A stretch of DNA of 64,000 nt from Epilithonimonas zeae (GCF_023278365.1 NZ_CP075338.1:930001-994000); one strand, 5' to 3'; shown: positions 34,022-42,732, numbered from the stretch's first letter. Numbers and translations are program-made. Notes: generated from the sequence alone by a model not told the origin.

Positions 34022-36151
34022 TTAAAAATTATAATTAATTCTGGCAAAATAACTTCTGCCATAAAATAAGTTCTGCAAGTCTGTTGCAGCATTATGACCA
34101 TCACCAGATTGCGCAGTATTTCTAATACTGGTGACATCAAAAATATTTTTCACTCCAAGGCTCAATTCAAAATGATTATTGAAAAAGGGTTGACTCACAG
34201 TAAAATTCAGCATATTAAAATCGCCGATATCACCTAATACGTAATGTCCAGTATCAGAAGCACCATCAGATTCTAGTGTATAAAGTTTTCTTTTACCTGT
34301 ATATTTGTAGTACAATGCAAATATGGTATTGGCTTTTGGCAATGTATAATTAGCACTTACGTTAGCTTCCACATAGTAATTAAAATCATCATCGGATGTA
34401 GCATTACCAGTGTTCAAAAGTTGAGAAACGCCTAATGTTGATACACCAGCATTGAATGAGAAATTATCTTTTCTTGCATTTAAACTTGCTCCCAGGATAA
34501 TTGATTTATAATTATCGACATTCAGATAAGTGTATTTTAAAGGAATATTACTAACAATCACACTTTCTATACGATCTTTCACATCCATATATATTCCACT
34601 TAGACCTACGTTCATTCTCCAAGAATTAGAATTAGTAGTTGCAAAGTCCCAAGAAACACCACCAGAATAACCTGTTTCAGGTTTTAAATTTTCGTTACCT
34701 CTAATGTCATGATTATTATCAACAACGTAAGTGTAAAGCTCATCATAAACCGGAAAACGATTTGCAGAACCTAATATTAATCTAATATTTGATTTATCTG
34801 TGGTAGAGAACCTTGTTGTTAATGAATAATTATATTGCCTGTCAAATTTATCACTTACCGTTAACCTTACTCCAGGACGGAAAGAAAGCCATTTTAAAGG
34901 ATTCCATTCTGCGGAAAGGAAATTGGCATAATTGAAAATAGACCGGTTAACACTTTTACCATTATTATTGAATTCAAAAGTTTCAGAATCTGCAAAACCT
35001 TTTGTATTATCTAACTCATATCCAATTTGAAAATTGACTTTATCACTATTTAAAAAATTACTGAACATCCCTCTTGAATATAAAACCTCCGACTTGTAGA
35101 AGGTTCTTTTTGGACTTTCGGATCTAACATACCTATTTGGTACATCATATATTTTTTTAGTGTAATCTCTTTCCTGTATTTGATATGAGAAATCTCCGTT
35201 ATAATTGATTCTGGATCCCAGTTTTGTCAAAATATTTAATTGATGGATCCATCTTGTAGAGTTATACTCTCTATCTTCCGCTGTAAAAGTTCTCTGCCCA
35301 CCGGAAAAAGCCAATACATCTGTTTTAGGATTATAATAATCAATATTTTCATTTAAGAAATTGACTTTATAAAAAATGGAAGTATTTTTTTTAGAATACC
35401 GGAGTGCAGCATTAGCAATTAACAGATCTTTTGGTTGCCATTCATAACCTCGCTGTCCATTAGTTGTTTCATCAAAGAATTTATAGCCCTTTTGAGTTCC
35501 TTCAAAACCTTGAAAATCATTATGGTTAATATCGGCTGTTAATGTGAATGAATCGGAAATTCGGTAACCTAAATTAAGGCTTTGAATATGCCTTCCATAG
35601 CCCTTCTTCTTCCAATCATAATCCTTACCAACAGTTTCTTCTTGAAGAGAAGCATTGATAGTAAGCTTTTTTTGATAATTTTTTTTAGTAATAATATTGA
35701 TAACACCTGCCATTGCATTATTACCATATTCTACGCCCATAGCACCTTTTACAATTTCTATTCGCTCTATATTATTGACATTAATTTTTGTAAGATCTAC
35801 CAAATTCCCCATTCCTTTATCGCTAACTACAGGAATATTATCAATCAATATCTTTGTATATTCCCCGCTGAGTCCCATAATATTCGCATTAGAATCTCCA
35901 GAACTAGAATTGGGGGTAATCAAAATGTTTAGATTTTGGTTTAGGACATCTGCCACATTTGTAGCAGCCATATTTTTGATTTGGATTGCATCTATTATTT
36001 CTACTTTATAAATAGATTTATTGATAGACTGGGGAGTATATTGTCCAGTAATGACGACTTCTTCAATATTTTTTTGATTAAGAGTATCCTTTTGTGCATA
36101 TGCAAAATTCAAAATCGCTAATGATAAAAGGCTCATCGTTCGCTTCTTCAT
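34022..36151 (-). CDS. hmuR: TonB-dependent heme receptor
   Basis: This 709-residue outer-membrane receptor has a signal peptide (MKKRTMSLLSLAILNFAYAQ). A TonB-box-like NIEEVVITGQ follows at about 26-35, then a plug (LIDNIPVVSDKGMG, IERIEIVKGAMGVEYGNNAMAGVINIITKK, quoted in part) and a 22-strand barrel ending RINYNF. Blocks NRFPVYDELY and NENLKPETGYSGG occupy the place of the FRAP/NPNL motifs of heme receptors. The upstream ATGs in frame lie in the promoter region, so the start at 36151 was chosen. It is first in the leftward heme operon. Confidence 0.9.
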   Translation of the reverse strand: MKKRTMSLLSLAILNFAYAQKDTLNQKNIEEVVITGQYTPQSINKSIYKVEIIDAIQIKNMAATNVADVLNQNLNILITPNSSSGDSNANIMGLSGEYTKILIDNIPVVSDKGMGNLVDLTKINVNNIERIEIVKGAMGVEYGNNAMAGVINIITKKNYQKKLTINASLQEETVGKDYDWKKKGYGRHIQSLNLGYRISDSFTLTADINHNDFQGFEGTQKGYKFFDETTNGQRGYEWQPKDLLIANAALRYSKKNTSIFYKVNFLNENIDYYNPKTDVLAFSGGQRTFTAEDREYNSTRWIHQLNILTKLGSRINYNGDFSYQIQERDYTKKIYDVPNRYVRSESPKRTFYKSEVLYSRGMFSNFLNSDKVNFQIGYELDNTKGFADSETFEFNNNGKSVNRSIFNYANFLSAEWNPLKWLSFRPGVRLTVSDKFDRQYNYSLTTRFSTTDKSNIRLILGSANRFPVYDELYTYVVDNNHDIRGNENLKPETGYSGGVSWDFATTNSNSWRMNVGLSGIYMDVKDRIESVIVSNIPLKYTYLNVDNYKSIILGASLNARKDNFSFNAGVSTLGVSQLLNTGNATSDDDFNYYVEANVSANYTLPKANTIFALYYKYTGKRKLYTLESDGASDTGHYVLGDIGDFNMLNFTVSQPFFNNHFELSLGVKNIFDVTSIRNTAQSGDGHNAATDLQNLFYGRSYFARINYNF

Positions 36152-36184
36152 TGAAAAAAATTTTTGCGAAGATAAGATTTTATT

Positions 36185-36197
36185 TAGAATCATTAAA
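36185..36197 (-). promoter_or_regulatory. Degenerate TAGAATnATTCTA operator before hmuR
   Basis: TAGAATCATTAAA matches 11 of 13 positions of the perfect palindromes at 36216 and 37200. It lies 34 nt upstream of the hmuR ATG. Confidence 0.5.
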
Positions 36198-36207
36198 AAC
36201 AATTTTG

Positions 36208-36215
36208 TACTTTTG
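36208..36215 (+). promoter_or_regulatory. TAnnTTTG -7 box for the rightward T9SS gene
   Basis: TACTTTTG directly abuts the palindrome at 36216, 41 nt before the ATG at 36256. Confidence 0.6.
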
Positions 36216-36228
36216 TAGAATAATTCTA
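36216..36228. promoter_or_regulatory. Palindromic operator TAGAATAATTCTA (Fur-family-like)
   Basis: A perfect 6-1-6 palindrome covers the expected transcription start, a repressor-like position. Its form resembles the 7-1-7 boxes of Fur/PerR-family regulators. The same sequence with a different central base is at 37200-37212 in exactly the same place relative to a -7 box. Confidence 0.65.
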
Positions 36229-36255
36229 AATAATAATAAAATCTGAACAAGACTT

Positions 36256-37047
36256 ATGAAAGCAAAACTACTTCTAGCTGCATCACTTTTCGCAGTAGTT
36301 GCACAAGCACAATTATCGACTATTAATGAAAACTTTGACGGATTTACAGCTGGAAATGCAACCTTTCCTCAAAACGGCTGGTCAGCGATTTTACCAACAG
36401 CTCCTTTCCCGCCACAACCTATGATGCTAGTTGTAGCTGCAGATGGAACAAACAAGGTAATCCAAGCTTATCCTGGAAGCAGCTCGAACCAACCATTATA
36501 CTTAATAACACCTCAGATTGTAGCTCCTGCTGGAGATAAAGCCATTTCTTTTGATACAGGATTGGTGGCTTCTTCTCCTGGTACTACAACAATTCAGATT
36601 GGTGTAGCAACCAATCCAGCGGACATGACAACGTTTACAGCTGTTGGAGATCCAATACAAATCACTTCTACAACAATTCAAAATGTAAAGGTTAATGTAC
36701 CTGCATCTGCTGGGACTTATCTTGTTATAAGACATACACCAACCGCAGCTCACACAGCTTTACAAATCGACAATGTAAAGTACGATACTAACTTAGCTGT
36801 TAATGAAAGTTCATTCAATTCAGACAATGTAAAATTGGCTGTTTCTGCAGATAATAACTCTTTGAAGTTTGTTTCTCCAACCACTCTATCTAGCGCAAAA
36901 ATCTATTCTGCTGCCGGACAGATTGCAACTGAAGGTAAAATTTCAAACAACACTTTAAATATTTCTACATTGAAATCTGGTGTTTATTTTATTGTTATTC
37001 AAGATAATGCTGGCCAAACAGTTAGATCTAAGTTTATTAAAAAATAA
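36256..37047 (+). CDS. T9SS-secreted choice-of-anchor-type protein, heme-locus linked
   Basis: This 263-residue secreted protein has a signal peptide at 1-18 (ending VVAQAQ). A single beta-sandwich domain of cleaved-adhesin/choice-of-anchor type spans about 20-175 (NENFDGFTAG, PLYLITPQIVAP, ALQIDNVKYD). A C-terminal T9SS sorting domain follows (KLAVSADNNSLKF ... SAKIYSAAGQ ... LKSGVYFIVIQ). Function is unknown. Its promoter carries the TAGAATnATTCTA palindrome shared with the neighbouring HmuY-like gene, and it diverges from hmuR, so iron or heme control is likely (inference). Confidence 0.8.
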   Translation: MKAKLLLAASLFAVVAQAQLSTINENFDGFTAGNATFPQNGWSAILPTAPFPPQPMMLVVAADGTNKVIQAYPGSSSNQPLYLITPQIVAPAGDKAISFDTGLVASSPGTTTIQIGVATNPADMTTFTAVGDPIQITSTTIQNVKVNVPASAGTYLVIRHTPTAAHTALQIDNVKYDTNLAVNESSFNSDNVKLAVSADNNSLKFVSPTTLSSAKIYSAAGQIATEGKISNNTLNISTLKSGVYFIVIQDNAGQTVRSKFIKK

Positions 37048-37069
37048 ATAAAATCTTATATAAAAACTT

Positions 37070-37102
37070 GAAAGCCTTTCAGAATTCTGAGAGGCTTTTT
37101 TG
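37070..37102 (+). terminator. Intrinsic terminator
   Basis: AAAGCCTTTCAGA / TCTGAGAGGCTTTTTT hairpin directly after the 263-residue T9SS gene. Confidence 0.85.
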
Positions 37103-37162
37103 TTGATTATAAAGACGCTTTATACCAATATGATATTTATCATTTAATCAAATATTTTAATT

Positions 37163-37175
37163 TTTAATAATTCTA
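37163..37175 (+). promoter_or_regulatory. Half-conserved operator copy
   Basis: TTTAATAATTCTA keeps the ATTCTA half of the TAGAATnATTCTA palindrome, 37 bp upstream of the perfect copy at 37200. Confidence 0.4.
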
Positions 37176-37191
37176 AATAAAAACAAATTAA

Positions 37192-37212
37192 TAGTTTTGT
37201 AGAATCATTCTA
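37192..37212 (+). promoter_or_regulatory. -7 box plus palindromic operator for the HmuY-like T9SS gene
   Basis: TAGTTTTG (37192-37199) is followed without gap by TAGAATCATTCTA (37200-37212), the same arrangement as at 36208-36228. The ATG follows at 37237. Confidence 0.65.
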
Positions 37213-37236
37213 AATAAGAAAATCTATTTATAAATT

Positions 37237-38523
37237 ATGAAAACAAAACTATTTTTTGCAAGTATGCTGACACTGGCTGTTAGCCAAACAGTTTTATCGC
37301 AAACAGATGAATTCGGGTATACTTCGATTAATCTAAGTATGGGCGCTCAATATCAGAATCAAGTTTATTTTGATTTCTCTTCTAACAATATTATTTCACA
37401 GCCTGCTACAGGATGGGATATTGCTTTTTACAGAAATTCTAGCATGGCATTCGGAGAGAGAGTAAATGATGCTAATAATGTGAAAGTATATCAGGTTTCT
37501 GCTGATCCTGCTGCGTTTGACACTGTAGTTCCGGGAGATAAAGCTAACTGGGGCGAGCCATTATATAATCCTGATAAAACTGAAGCTTTGGAAGATGGTG
37601 TCTTCGACAATGCAACATTATTACCATCAGGAGGACTTAATTTCAGTTGGGGAACTTATGACATTACCACACACAAAATTACCGGGAAAGTAGTTTTCGT
37701 ACTAGAATATGGTAATGGAGATTACTATAAATTCTTTATCAATGAGTACGCTGCCGGTTATACATTCAAATATGCCAAATGGAACGGAAGCTCTTGGGAT
37801 GCAACCCAAACCAGAACTATTGCCAACGGAACAGATGATGCATTCTTCAACTATTTCTCGTTCGCAACAGGAGCAAAAGTTAATAATATCGAACCTCCAA
37901 AAGCAAATTGGGATCTGATGTTCACGAGATACTGGACCTTCTATAACAATATTATGATGTATCTGATGTCGGGAACAATCCAGTCACCAAATGTGAGTGT
38001 TGCATACGTAAGACCCGAAACTCAGGCTACTTCTACTTACACAGCTCCTGCAAGCGGTTCTTACTCCAAAGAGATTACTACTATTGGTCACTCTTGGAAA
38101 GGAACAACAGGATCATATACAGATGCAGTTTACTACGTAAAAGAAGGAAGCAACTATTACAGAATGTATTTCACTTCCAATGGCGGTGCTTCCACAGGTA
38201 ATATGTATTTCAAATACAAAAATATCACAGGAGAACTTGCTGTAGCAGATTTTGGTAAAAAAGGTACATTCGGAATTTATCCAAACCCAACTAAAGAAGA
38301 CAAAAAAGTTAACATCTTGTTTGATGTGAAAGAAGCAGCTTCTAAGAACGGAAGTATCGAAGTATTTGACTTTTCTGGTAAAAAAGTATATGAAACCGCT
38401 ATCGTAAACCAGTCTGGATTCTCTACACAACAAGTTGATCTTAATAAACTTTCGTCAGGAGTTTATGTCGTAAAAATCGCTTACGGAGGACAGACAGAAA
38501 CAAAAAAGCTTGTTGTAAAATAA
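37237..38523 (+). CDS. HmuY-like protein with T9SS sorting domain
   Basis: This 428-residue protein has a signal peptide (ending VLSQ, about 1-21) and a HmuY-like beta domain over about 25-335. The pattern GWDIAFYRNSS (about 60-70), FFNYFSFATGAK (about 206-217) and ANWDLMFTRYW (about 225-235) parallels RTDWDLAFYS, FNYFSMTDNK and KWDLCFTVF in the lipoprotein HmuY. The last 85 residues are a T9SS type A sorting domain (GIYPNPTKEDKKVNI ... LSSGVYVVKIAYGG). It should be delivered outside the cell by T9SS as a possible soluble or surface hemophore. The heme function is inferred. Confidence 0.8.
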   Translation: MKTKLFFASMLTLAVSQTVLSQTDEFGYTSINLSMGAQYQNQVYFDFSSNNIISQPATGWDIAFYRNSSMAFGERVNDANNVKVYQVSADPAAFDTVVPGDKANWGEPLYNPDKTEALEDGVFDNATLLPSGGLNFSWGTYDITTHKITGKVVFVLEYGNGDYYKFFINEYAAGYTFKYAKWNGSSWDATQTRTIANGTDDAFFNYFSFATGAKVNNIEPPKANWDLMFTRYWTFYNNIMMYLMSGTIQSPNVSVAYVRPETQATSTYTAPASGSYSKEITTIGHSWKGTTGSYTDAVYYVKEGSNYYRMYFTSNGGASTGNMYFKYKNITGELAVADFGKKGTFGIYPNPTKEDKKVNILFDVKEAASKNGSIEVFDFSGKKVYETAIVNQSGFSTQQVDLNKLSSGVYVVKIAYGGQTETKKLVVK

Positions 38524-38642
38524 GCCATATTTCATAGGTAAATATTGATTGATTTTTATAAATCCTATGCAATCGCCATTTCGCCGTTGGTAATTGTCAT
38601 CAAATATTTATCGTGGCGATTTCAGATTTTATTCTTTATAAG

Positions 38643-38663
38643 ACCACCTTCGGGTGGTTTTTT
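38643..38663 (+). terminator. Intrinsic terminator
   Basis: ACCACC-TTCG-GGTGGT with a UUCG-type tetraloop, followed by TTTTTTG, after the HmuY-like T9SS gene. Confidence 0.88.
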
Positions 38664-38691
38664 GTTTGTTGTGATTTGCTTAAATAATGAG

Positions 38692-38699
38692 TAAATTTG
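38692..38699 (+). promoter_or_regulatory. TAnnTTTG -7 box for lipB
   Basis: TAAATTTG lies 19 nt before the GTG start of lipB; TTTG words lie 23-27 bp upstream. Confidence 0.5.
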
Positions 38700-38718
38700 T
38701 AGAAATAATTCAATTACA

Positions 38719-39432
38719 GTGAATTCCATTATCAATAAAAAAGTAGAATTTCAGGATTTGGGAACCAAAGATTACCAGCCATCCTGGGATTATCAGGAAG
38801 AATTACTGAAAAAAAATCTCGAAACTAAAATCTTTAATCGGGAAAATCCAGACCATCAAAAAGCGACCAATAATTATCTTCTTTTCGTAGAACATCCGCA
38901 CGTTTATACACTTGGAAAAAGTGGTCACGAAGAAAATCTTTTGGCGAATGAAAACAAGCTGAGAGAAATCAACGCTACTTATATCAAAGTGAATCGTGGT
39001 GGTGATATTACCTATCACGGATTTGGACAGATTGTTGGCTACCCTATTTTGGATTTGGAGAATTTTTATACAGACATCCACCGTTATATGCGAGATCTGG
39101 AGGAAGTCATTATCCGAACTATTGCAGAATATGGACTGAAAGGAGAACGTTCCAATGGCGAAACGGGCGTTTGGCTGGATGTGGGAAAACCTTATGCCAG
39201 AAAAATCTGCGCAATGGGCGTAAAAGCTTCGCGTTGGGTTACCATCCACGGATTTGCTCTGAATGTGAACACCGATATGCGCTATTTCGAATACATCATC
39301 CCTTGTGGAATTACAGATAAACAAGTCACCTCTTTAAAAAGAGAATTAGAGCGAGAAGTTGATTACGAAGAAGTAAAACAGAAAATCAAAAAACATTTTG
39401 CAGATGTTTTTGGTTGTGAACTTATTTTATAA
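38719..39432 (+). CDS. lipB: Octanoyl-[ACP]:protein N-octanoyltransferase
   Basis: This 237-residue enzyme moves octanoate from ACP to lipoyl domains in the cytosol. The RGGDITYHGFGQ block (93-104), Lys169 in KICAMGVKAS and the acyl-thioester Cys196 in EYIIPCGI are the family's active-site features. The start is GTG, giving MNSIINKKVEF; no ATG fits in this frame. It stands alone between two terminator-like structures. Confidence 0.93.
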   Translation: MNSIINKKVEFQDLGTKDYQPSWDYQEELLKKNLETKIFNRENPDHQKATNNYLLFVEHPHVYTLGKSGHEENLLANENKLREINATYIKVNRGGDITYHGFGQIVGYPILDLENFYTDIHRYMRDLEEVIIRTIAEYGLKGERSNGETGVWLDVGKPYARKICAMGVKASRWVTIHGFALNVNTDMRYFEYIIPCGITDKQVTSLKRELEREVDYEEVKQKIKKHFADVFGCELIL

Positions 39433-39436
39433 ATGA

Positions 39437-39497
39437 GTAATGATAATTGATAGATGAAATTTAAACTTCGATAAATTATTTATCAATTATCGATTAC
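39437..39497. repeat. Self-complementary spacer (GATAATTGATA words)
   Basis: AGTAATGATAATTGATA at the left pairs with TATCAATTATCGATTAC at 39481-39497 with one mismatch. It lies between the convergent lipB and dgt genes and may act as a weak bidirectional terminator. Confidence 0.55.
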
Positions 39498-39498
39498 C

Positions 39499-40854
39499 CT
39501 ACATCGTCATTCCAATATCAATTCCTTTGATTTTTCTGTAAAGATCGGTGGCGAAATTATCCGTCATTCCGGAAACGAAATCAATTACGCCAAGCACTTT
39601 CTGATAATCAGTCCCATCTTCATAAAAGAATTGTTTTGGAAGAAGCTTCAGGGCTTTTTTATCATAAGATTTTCTTTCATCAGCAGATTTCAAAATGGAT
39701 GGAATAAAATGATCTAGCAACTCGTACATTACGTTGTAACCAGCATTTTCTATTTCCACAACGGCTTTGTGATTATAAATTTTTTCAATAGAGAAAGTTT
39801 CAATATCCTGCAGCGTTTTATTTTCCGATTTATAAATATCCAAAAGACCTTTATCCAGATTCCCTTCCAGAATTGTATTGAAATTACCTTTATAAAGCTC
39901 CACGGATTTATTGATCAAAGCGTTAATAACCTTAGCTCTCAGATAAGAAATTTGCTCATTCTCATTACTGATAGAATTCAATTTTTGCTCTACTCTATTG
40001 ATATCATCGGTTTCAGATTTTACCAATTCGAAAAAGAGATTTTTACAATCTGCTGTCGAAACAATTCCCAACCTGTGCGCATCTTCCATATCGATGATAT
40101 TGTAACAAATATCATCTGCCGCTTCTACCAACCAAACAAACGGATGTCTCTTGAAAATATAAGGATCTTCATTTTCCTGGATCATCGCAGTTCCTTTTGC
40201 AATCTCCAAGAAAATGTCTTTCTCATTCTGGAAAAACCCAAATTTTTTACGATGGATAAAGCCTTTCTTTTTGGCAATCGCTTCACAAGGATATTTTGCA
40301 ATACTTGCCAAAGTCGCAAAAGTCAGTTGGATTCCGCCTGCATCTTTTCCTTGTTGCTGCTGTGCTAAAACCCGAATTGCATTCGCGTTTCCTTCAAAAT
40401 TAACCAGATCCGCCCACTCCTTTTCATTGAATTTCGATTTCAAATCGCTTTCATTCCTGTCAAAATAACTGGCAATCGCATCTTCTCCGGAATGTCCAAA
40501 AGCAGGATTCCCAACATCGTGACAAAGACAAGCTGCAGCAATAACATTTCCAAGATTATGAAGATAAAAACTCTTGGATTCTTCGTTAAGATCATTAGTA
40601 TAATTATCTTGAATAAATTCTCCCACAACGCTTCCCAAACTACGACCAACAGACGAAACTTCCAAAGAATGCGTCAAGCGATTATGTACAAAAACACTTC
40701 CTGGGAGTGGAAAAACCTGAGTTTTATTCTGCAATCTTCTGAATGCCGATGAGAAAATGATTCTGTCAAAATCCCTCTGAAAATCGGTTCTGGAAGCTTT
40801 GGTATGCGGATTATTTCCTGTGCGTTGATTGGTAAAAATTGAATTCAAATCCAT
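39499..40854 (-). CDS. dgt: dGTP triphosphohydrolase (HD superfamily)
   Basis: This 451-residue cytosolic enzyme hydrolyses dGTP to deoxyguanosine and triphosphate. The HD metal site is visible: His62 in RLTHSLEVS, His112-Asp113 in CLCHDVGNPAFGHSGE (His121 also), and a later EAADDICYNIID block carrying the last Asp. SRTDFQRDFDRIIFSSAFRRLQNKTQV near the N-terminus, quoted in part, is a nucleotide-site signature. It is divergent from the glycosylase gene. Confidence 0.92.
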   Translation of the reverse strand: MDLNSIFTNQRTGNNPHTKASRTDFQRDFDRIIFSSAFRRLQNKTQVFPLPGSVFVHNRLTHSLEVSSVGRSLGSVVGEFIQDNYTNDLNEESKSFYLHNLGNVIAAACLCHDVGNPAFGHSGEDAIASYFDRNESDLKSKFNEKEWADLVNFEGNANAIRVLAQQQQGKDAGGIQLTFATLASIAKYPCEAIAKKKGFIHRKKFGFFQNEKDIFLEIAKGTAMIQENEDPYIFKRHPFVWLVEAADDICYNIIDMEDAHRLGIVSTADCKNLFFELVKSETDDINRVEQKLNSISNENEQISYLRAKVINALINKSVELYKGNFNTILEGNLDKGLLDIYKSENKTLQDIETFSIEKIYNHKAVVEIENAGYNVMYELLDHFIPSILKSADERKSYDKKALKLLPKQFFYEDGTDYQKVLGVIDFVSGMTDNFATDLYRKIKGIDIGMTM

Positions 40855-40927
40855 AATGGATTCAAAAATAAGGGATATTTTATTTTTAAAGGAATAATAT
40901 TTGATTTTTTCCTAAAAAAAAGTTGTT

Positions 40928-41662
40928 ATGCCAGAGGGTCCATCCATAGTTTTGATGAAAGAAGATCTCGACAAATTTGTTGGAGAAAAAGTGACTGCTG
41001 CTGTCGGAAATGCAAAGATTGACAAAGACATTCTTGTTGGTAAAACTTTGAAAGAAATCAGACTTTATGGTAAACAAACCTATTTGATTTTTGACGAGAT
41101 TAATATCAGAATTCATCTTTTGATGTTTGGATCATATGAAATTGACGAACAAACAAAACCGGACAAAAATCTTCGTCTGGGATTGAGTTTCAAAAACGGA
41201 AAAATGCTTTTCTTTACTTGCTCTGTCAAACTTTTACCCAATGATTTTCTGGAAACAATTGATTGGGAAGCTGATGTAATGAGTGACCAATGGAATCCTG
41301 AAAAAGTCAAATCCAAATTAAAATCTAATCCGGAAATGATGGTTTGTGATGCGCTGATGAATCAGGATATTTTCTCAGGTGTTGGTAATATCATTAAGAA
41401 TGAAGTTCTTTTCAGGATAGCTGTTCAGCCGGAAAGTCTGCTTGGACATCTTCGTGCAAAAAAAATAAATGAGCTAATCAAAGAATCCAGGAATTACAGC
41501 TTCGATTTTCTGAAATGGAAACGTGAATTCACTTTGAAAAAACATTGGAAAGCGCATCACCAAAAGAATTGTCCGAAATGCGGAAATCCTTTGACAAGTA
41601 AAATCACAGGCAAGTCCAAACGGAGAAGTTTCTATTGCGAAACCGACCAAAAATTATTCTAA
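40928..41662 (+). CDS. Fpg/Nei-family DNA glycosylase-like protein
   Basis: This 244-residue protein has the invariant N-terminus MPEGPS (Pro2 nucleophile, Glu3), then a beta sandwich. An H2TH region follows (DALMNQDIFSGVGNIIKNEVLFR, quoted only to show DIFSGVGNIIKNE). The C-terminal zinc finger has Cys215, Cys218 and Cys237, but the fourth ligand position is Asp240 (YCETDQ). The finger Arg that inserts into DNA lies in KRRSFYC. It probably removes oxidised bases; the altered finger leaves some doubt about activity. Confidence 0.85.
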   Translation: MPEGPSIVLMKEDLDKFVGEKVTAAVGNAKIDKDILVGKTLKEIRLYGKQTYLIFDEINIRIHLLMFGSYEIDEQTKPDKNLRLGLSFKNGKMLFFTCSVKLLPNDFLETIDWEADVMSDQWNPEKVKSKLKSNPEMMVCDALMNQDIFSGVGNIIKNEVLFRIAVQPESLLGHLRAKKINELIKESRNYSFDFLKWKREFTLKKHWKAHHQKNCPKCGNPLTSKITGKSKRRSFYCETDQKLF

Positions 41663-41722
41663 ATAAAATTCATTTTAGCGAAAACTTAGAATTAAAAGGC
41701 TTTTATGGATTTGATTTGAATT

Positions 41723-41730
41723 TAATTTTG
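41723..41730 (+). promoter_or_regulatory. TAnnTTTG -7 box
   Basis: TAATTTTG lies 24 nt before the ATG of the next T9SS gene. Confidence 0.5.
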
Positions 41731-41754
41731 CTTATCATTGGCAAAATTTAGTTT

Positions 41755-42672
41755 ATGAAAAATAAATACTTATTAATTCTATCATTAGTTTCATCATTTG
41801 CTTTTGCGCAACAAACCATTTCTTTTGAAGCTTCAGAGGGTTATACTGCTGGAGATATCAATGGACAAAATGGTTGGGAAGTTACACTTAACAATGATGA
41901 TGAGCCAATAAAAAATCAAGTCATAACTACAGAAAAAGCTTCAGAAGGAAGTCAGTCCATAAAAATAGATGTTGACTTGGACGAAAACTTTCTTTTCTTC
42001 CCCATCTTTGGTGCTGCAAAATTGTTTGACAATACGTACGATTACAAGAATACTACTGTAGAAATGGATGTTTTTATTACAGAAAAAGAAGCTTCTAATT
42101 TTGATTTTGGAACTTTTGGAATTGTTGACACAGACGAATACATGCCTGTTGCTATTTTCGCTTTTAATTCTTTAGGTGTTTTGGAAGTTGTGAAAAATGA
42201 AGATTATCAATACGAAAGTACCAACTTCAACTGGGAAGCCAACAGATGGTACAAACTGAAATCTGTCACTTCTGAAAATGAAATCAAATTCTATGTTGAT
42301 GGTGCTTTGGTTCATACAATACCGAACTTCTCCAAAACCAATATTACAGGAATTAATCTATTGCATGACAATTTTTCTGGTGGTGCTTACATAGACAATA
42401 TCAAAATCAATGATGAAGTAATGGCGGTTAATGATGTGAAGAAAGGCAACATAAAATTATACCCAAATCCAGTCAAAGATATTTTAAAAATTAATCTTTC
42501 AAATAACGAAAGCATCAGCGAAATCAACATCTATAATGTTGCCGGACAAAAACTGAAAACAGTTTCTAAGCAAACTGAAATCAATGTGGAAAGTCTATCA
42601 AAAGGTGTTTATTTGATTGATATCAAAACAGATAAAAACAAAACTTACAATTCCAAATTCATCAAACAATAA
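41755..42672 (+). CDS. T9SS-secreted lectin-fold-like protein
   Basis: This 305-residue secreted protein has a signal peptide (MKNKYLLILSLVSSFAFAQQ). A concanavalin/LamG-like beta sandwich covers about 22-215 (ISFEASEGYTAGDINGQNGW, WEANRWYKLKSVTSENEIKFYVDGALVHT in part, GGAYIDNIKI). A T9SS type A sorting domain ends it (IKLYPNPVKDILKI ... LSKGVYLIDIKTD). There is no catalytic motif, so carbohydrate or matrix binding is only suggested by the fold. Confidence 0.8.
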   Translation: MKNKYLLILSLVSSFAFAQQTISFEASEGYTAGDINGQNGWEVTLNNDDEPIKNQVITTEKASEGSQSIKIDVDLDENFLFFPIFGAAKLFDNTYDYKNTTVEMDVFITEKEASNFDFGTFGIVDTDEYMPVAIFAFNSLGVLEVVKNEDYQYESTNFNWEANRWYKLKSVTSENEIKFYVDGALVHTIPNFSKTNITGINLLHDNFSGGAYIDNIKINDEVMAVNDVKKGNIKLYPNPVKDILKINLSNNESISEINIYNVAGQKLKTVSKQTEINVESLSKGVYLIDIKTDKNKTYNSKFIKQ

Positions 42673-42676
42673 ATTG

Positions 42677-42702
42677 AAAATCCTGCCACAGCGCAGGATT
42701 TT
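42677..42702 (+). terminator. Intrinsic terminator
   Basis: AAAATCCTGC / GCAGGATTTT with loop CACAGC, directly after the lectin-like T9SS gene. Confidence 0.88.
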
Positions 42703-42732
42703 TTATTTAATTTTATACAAAATCTTATACTG

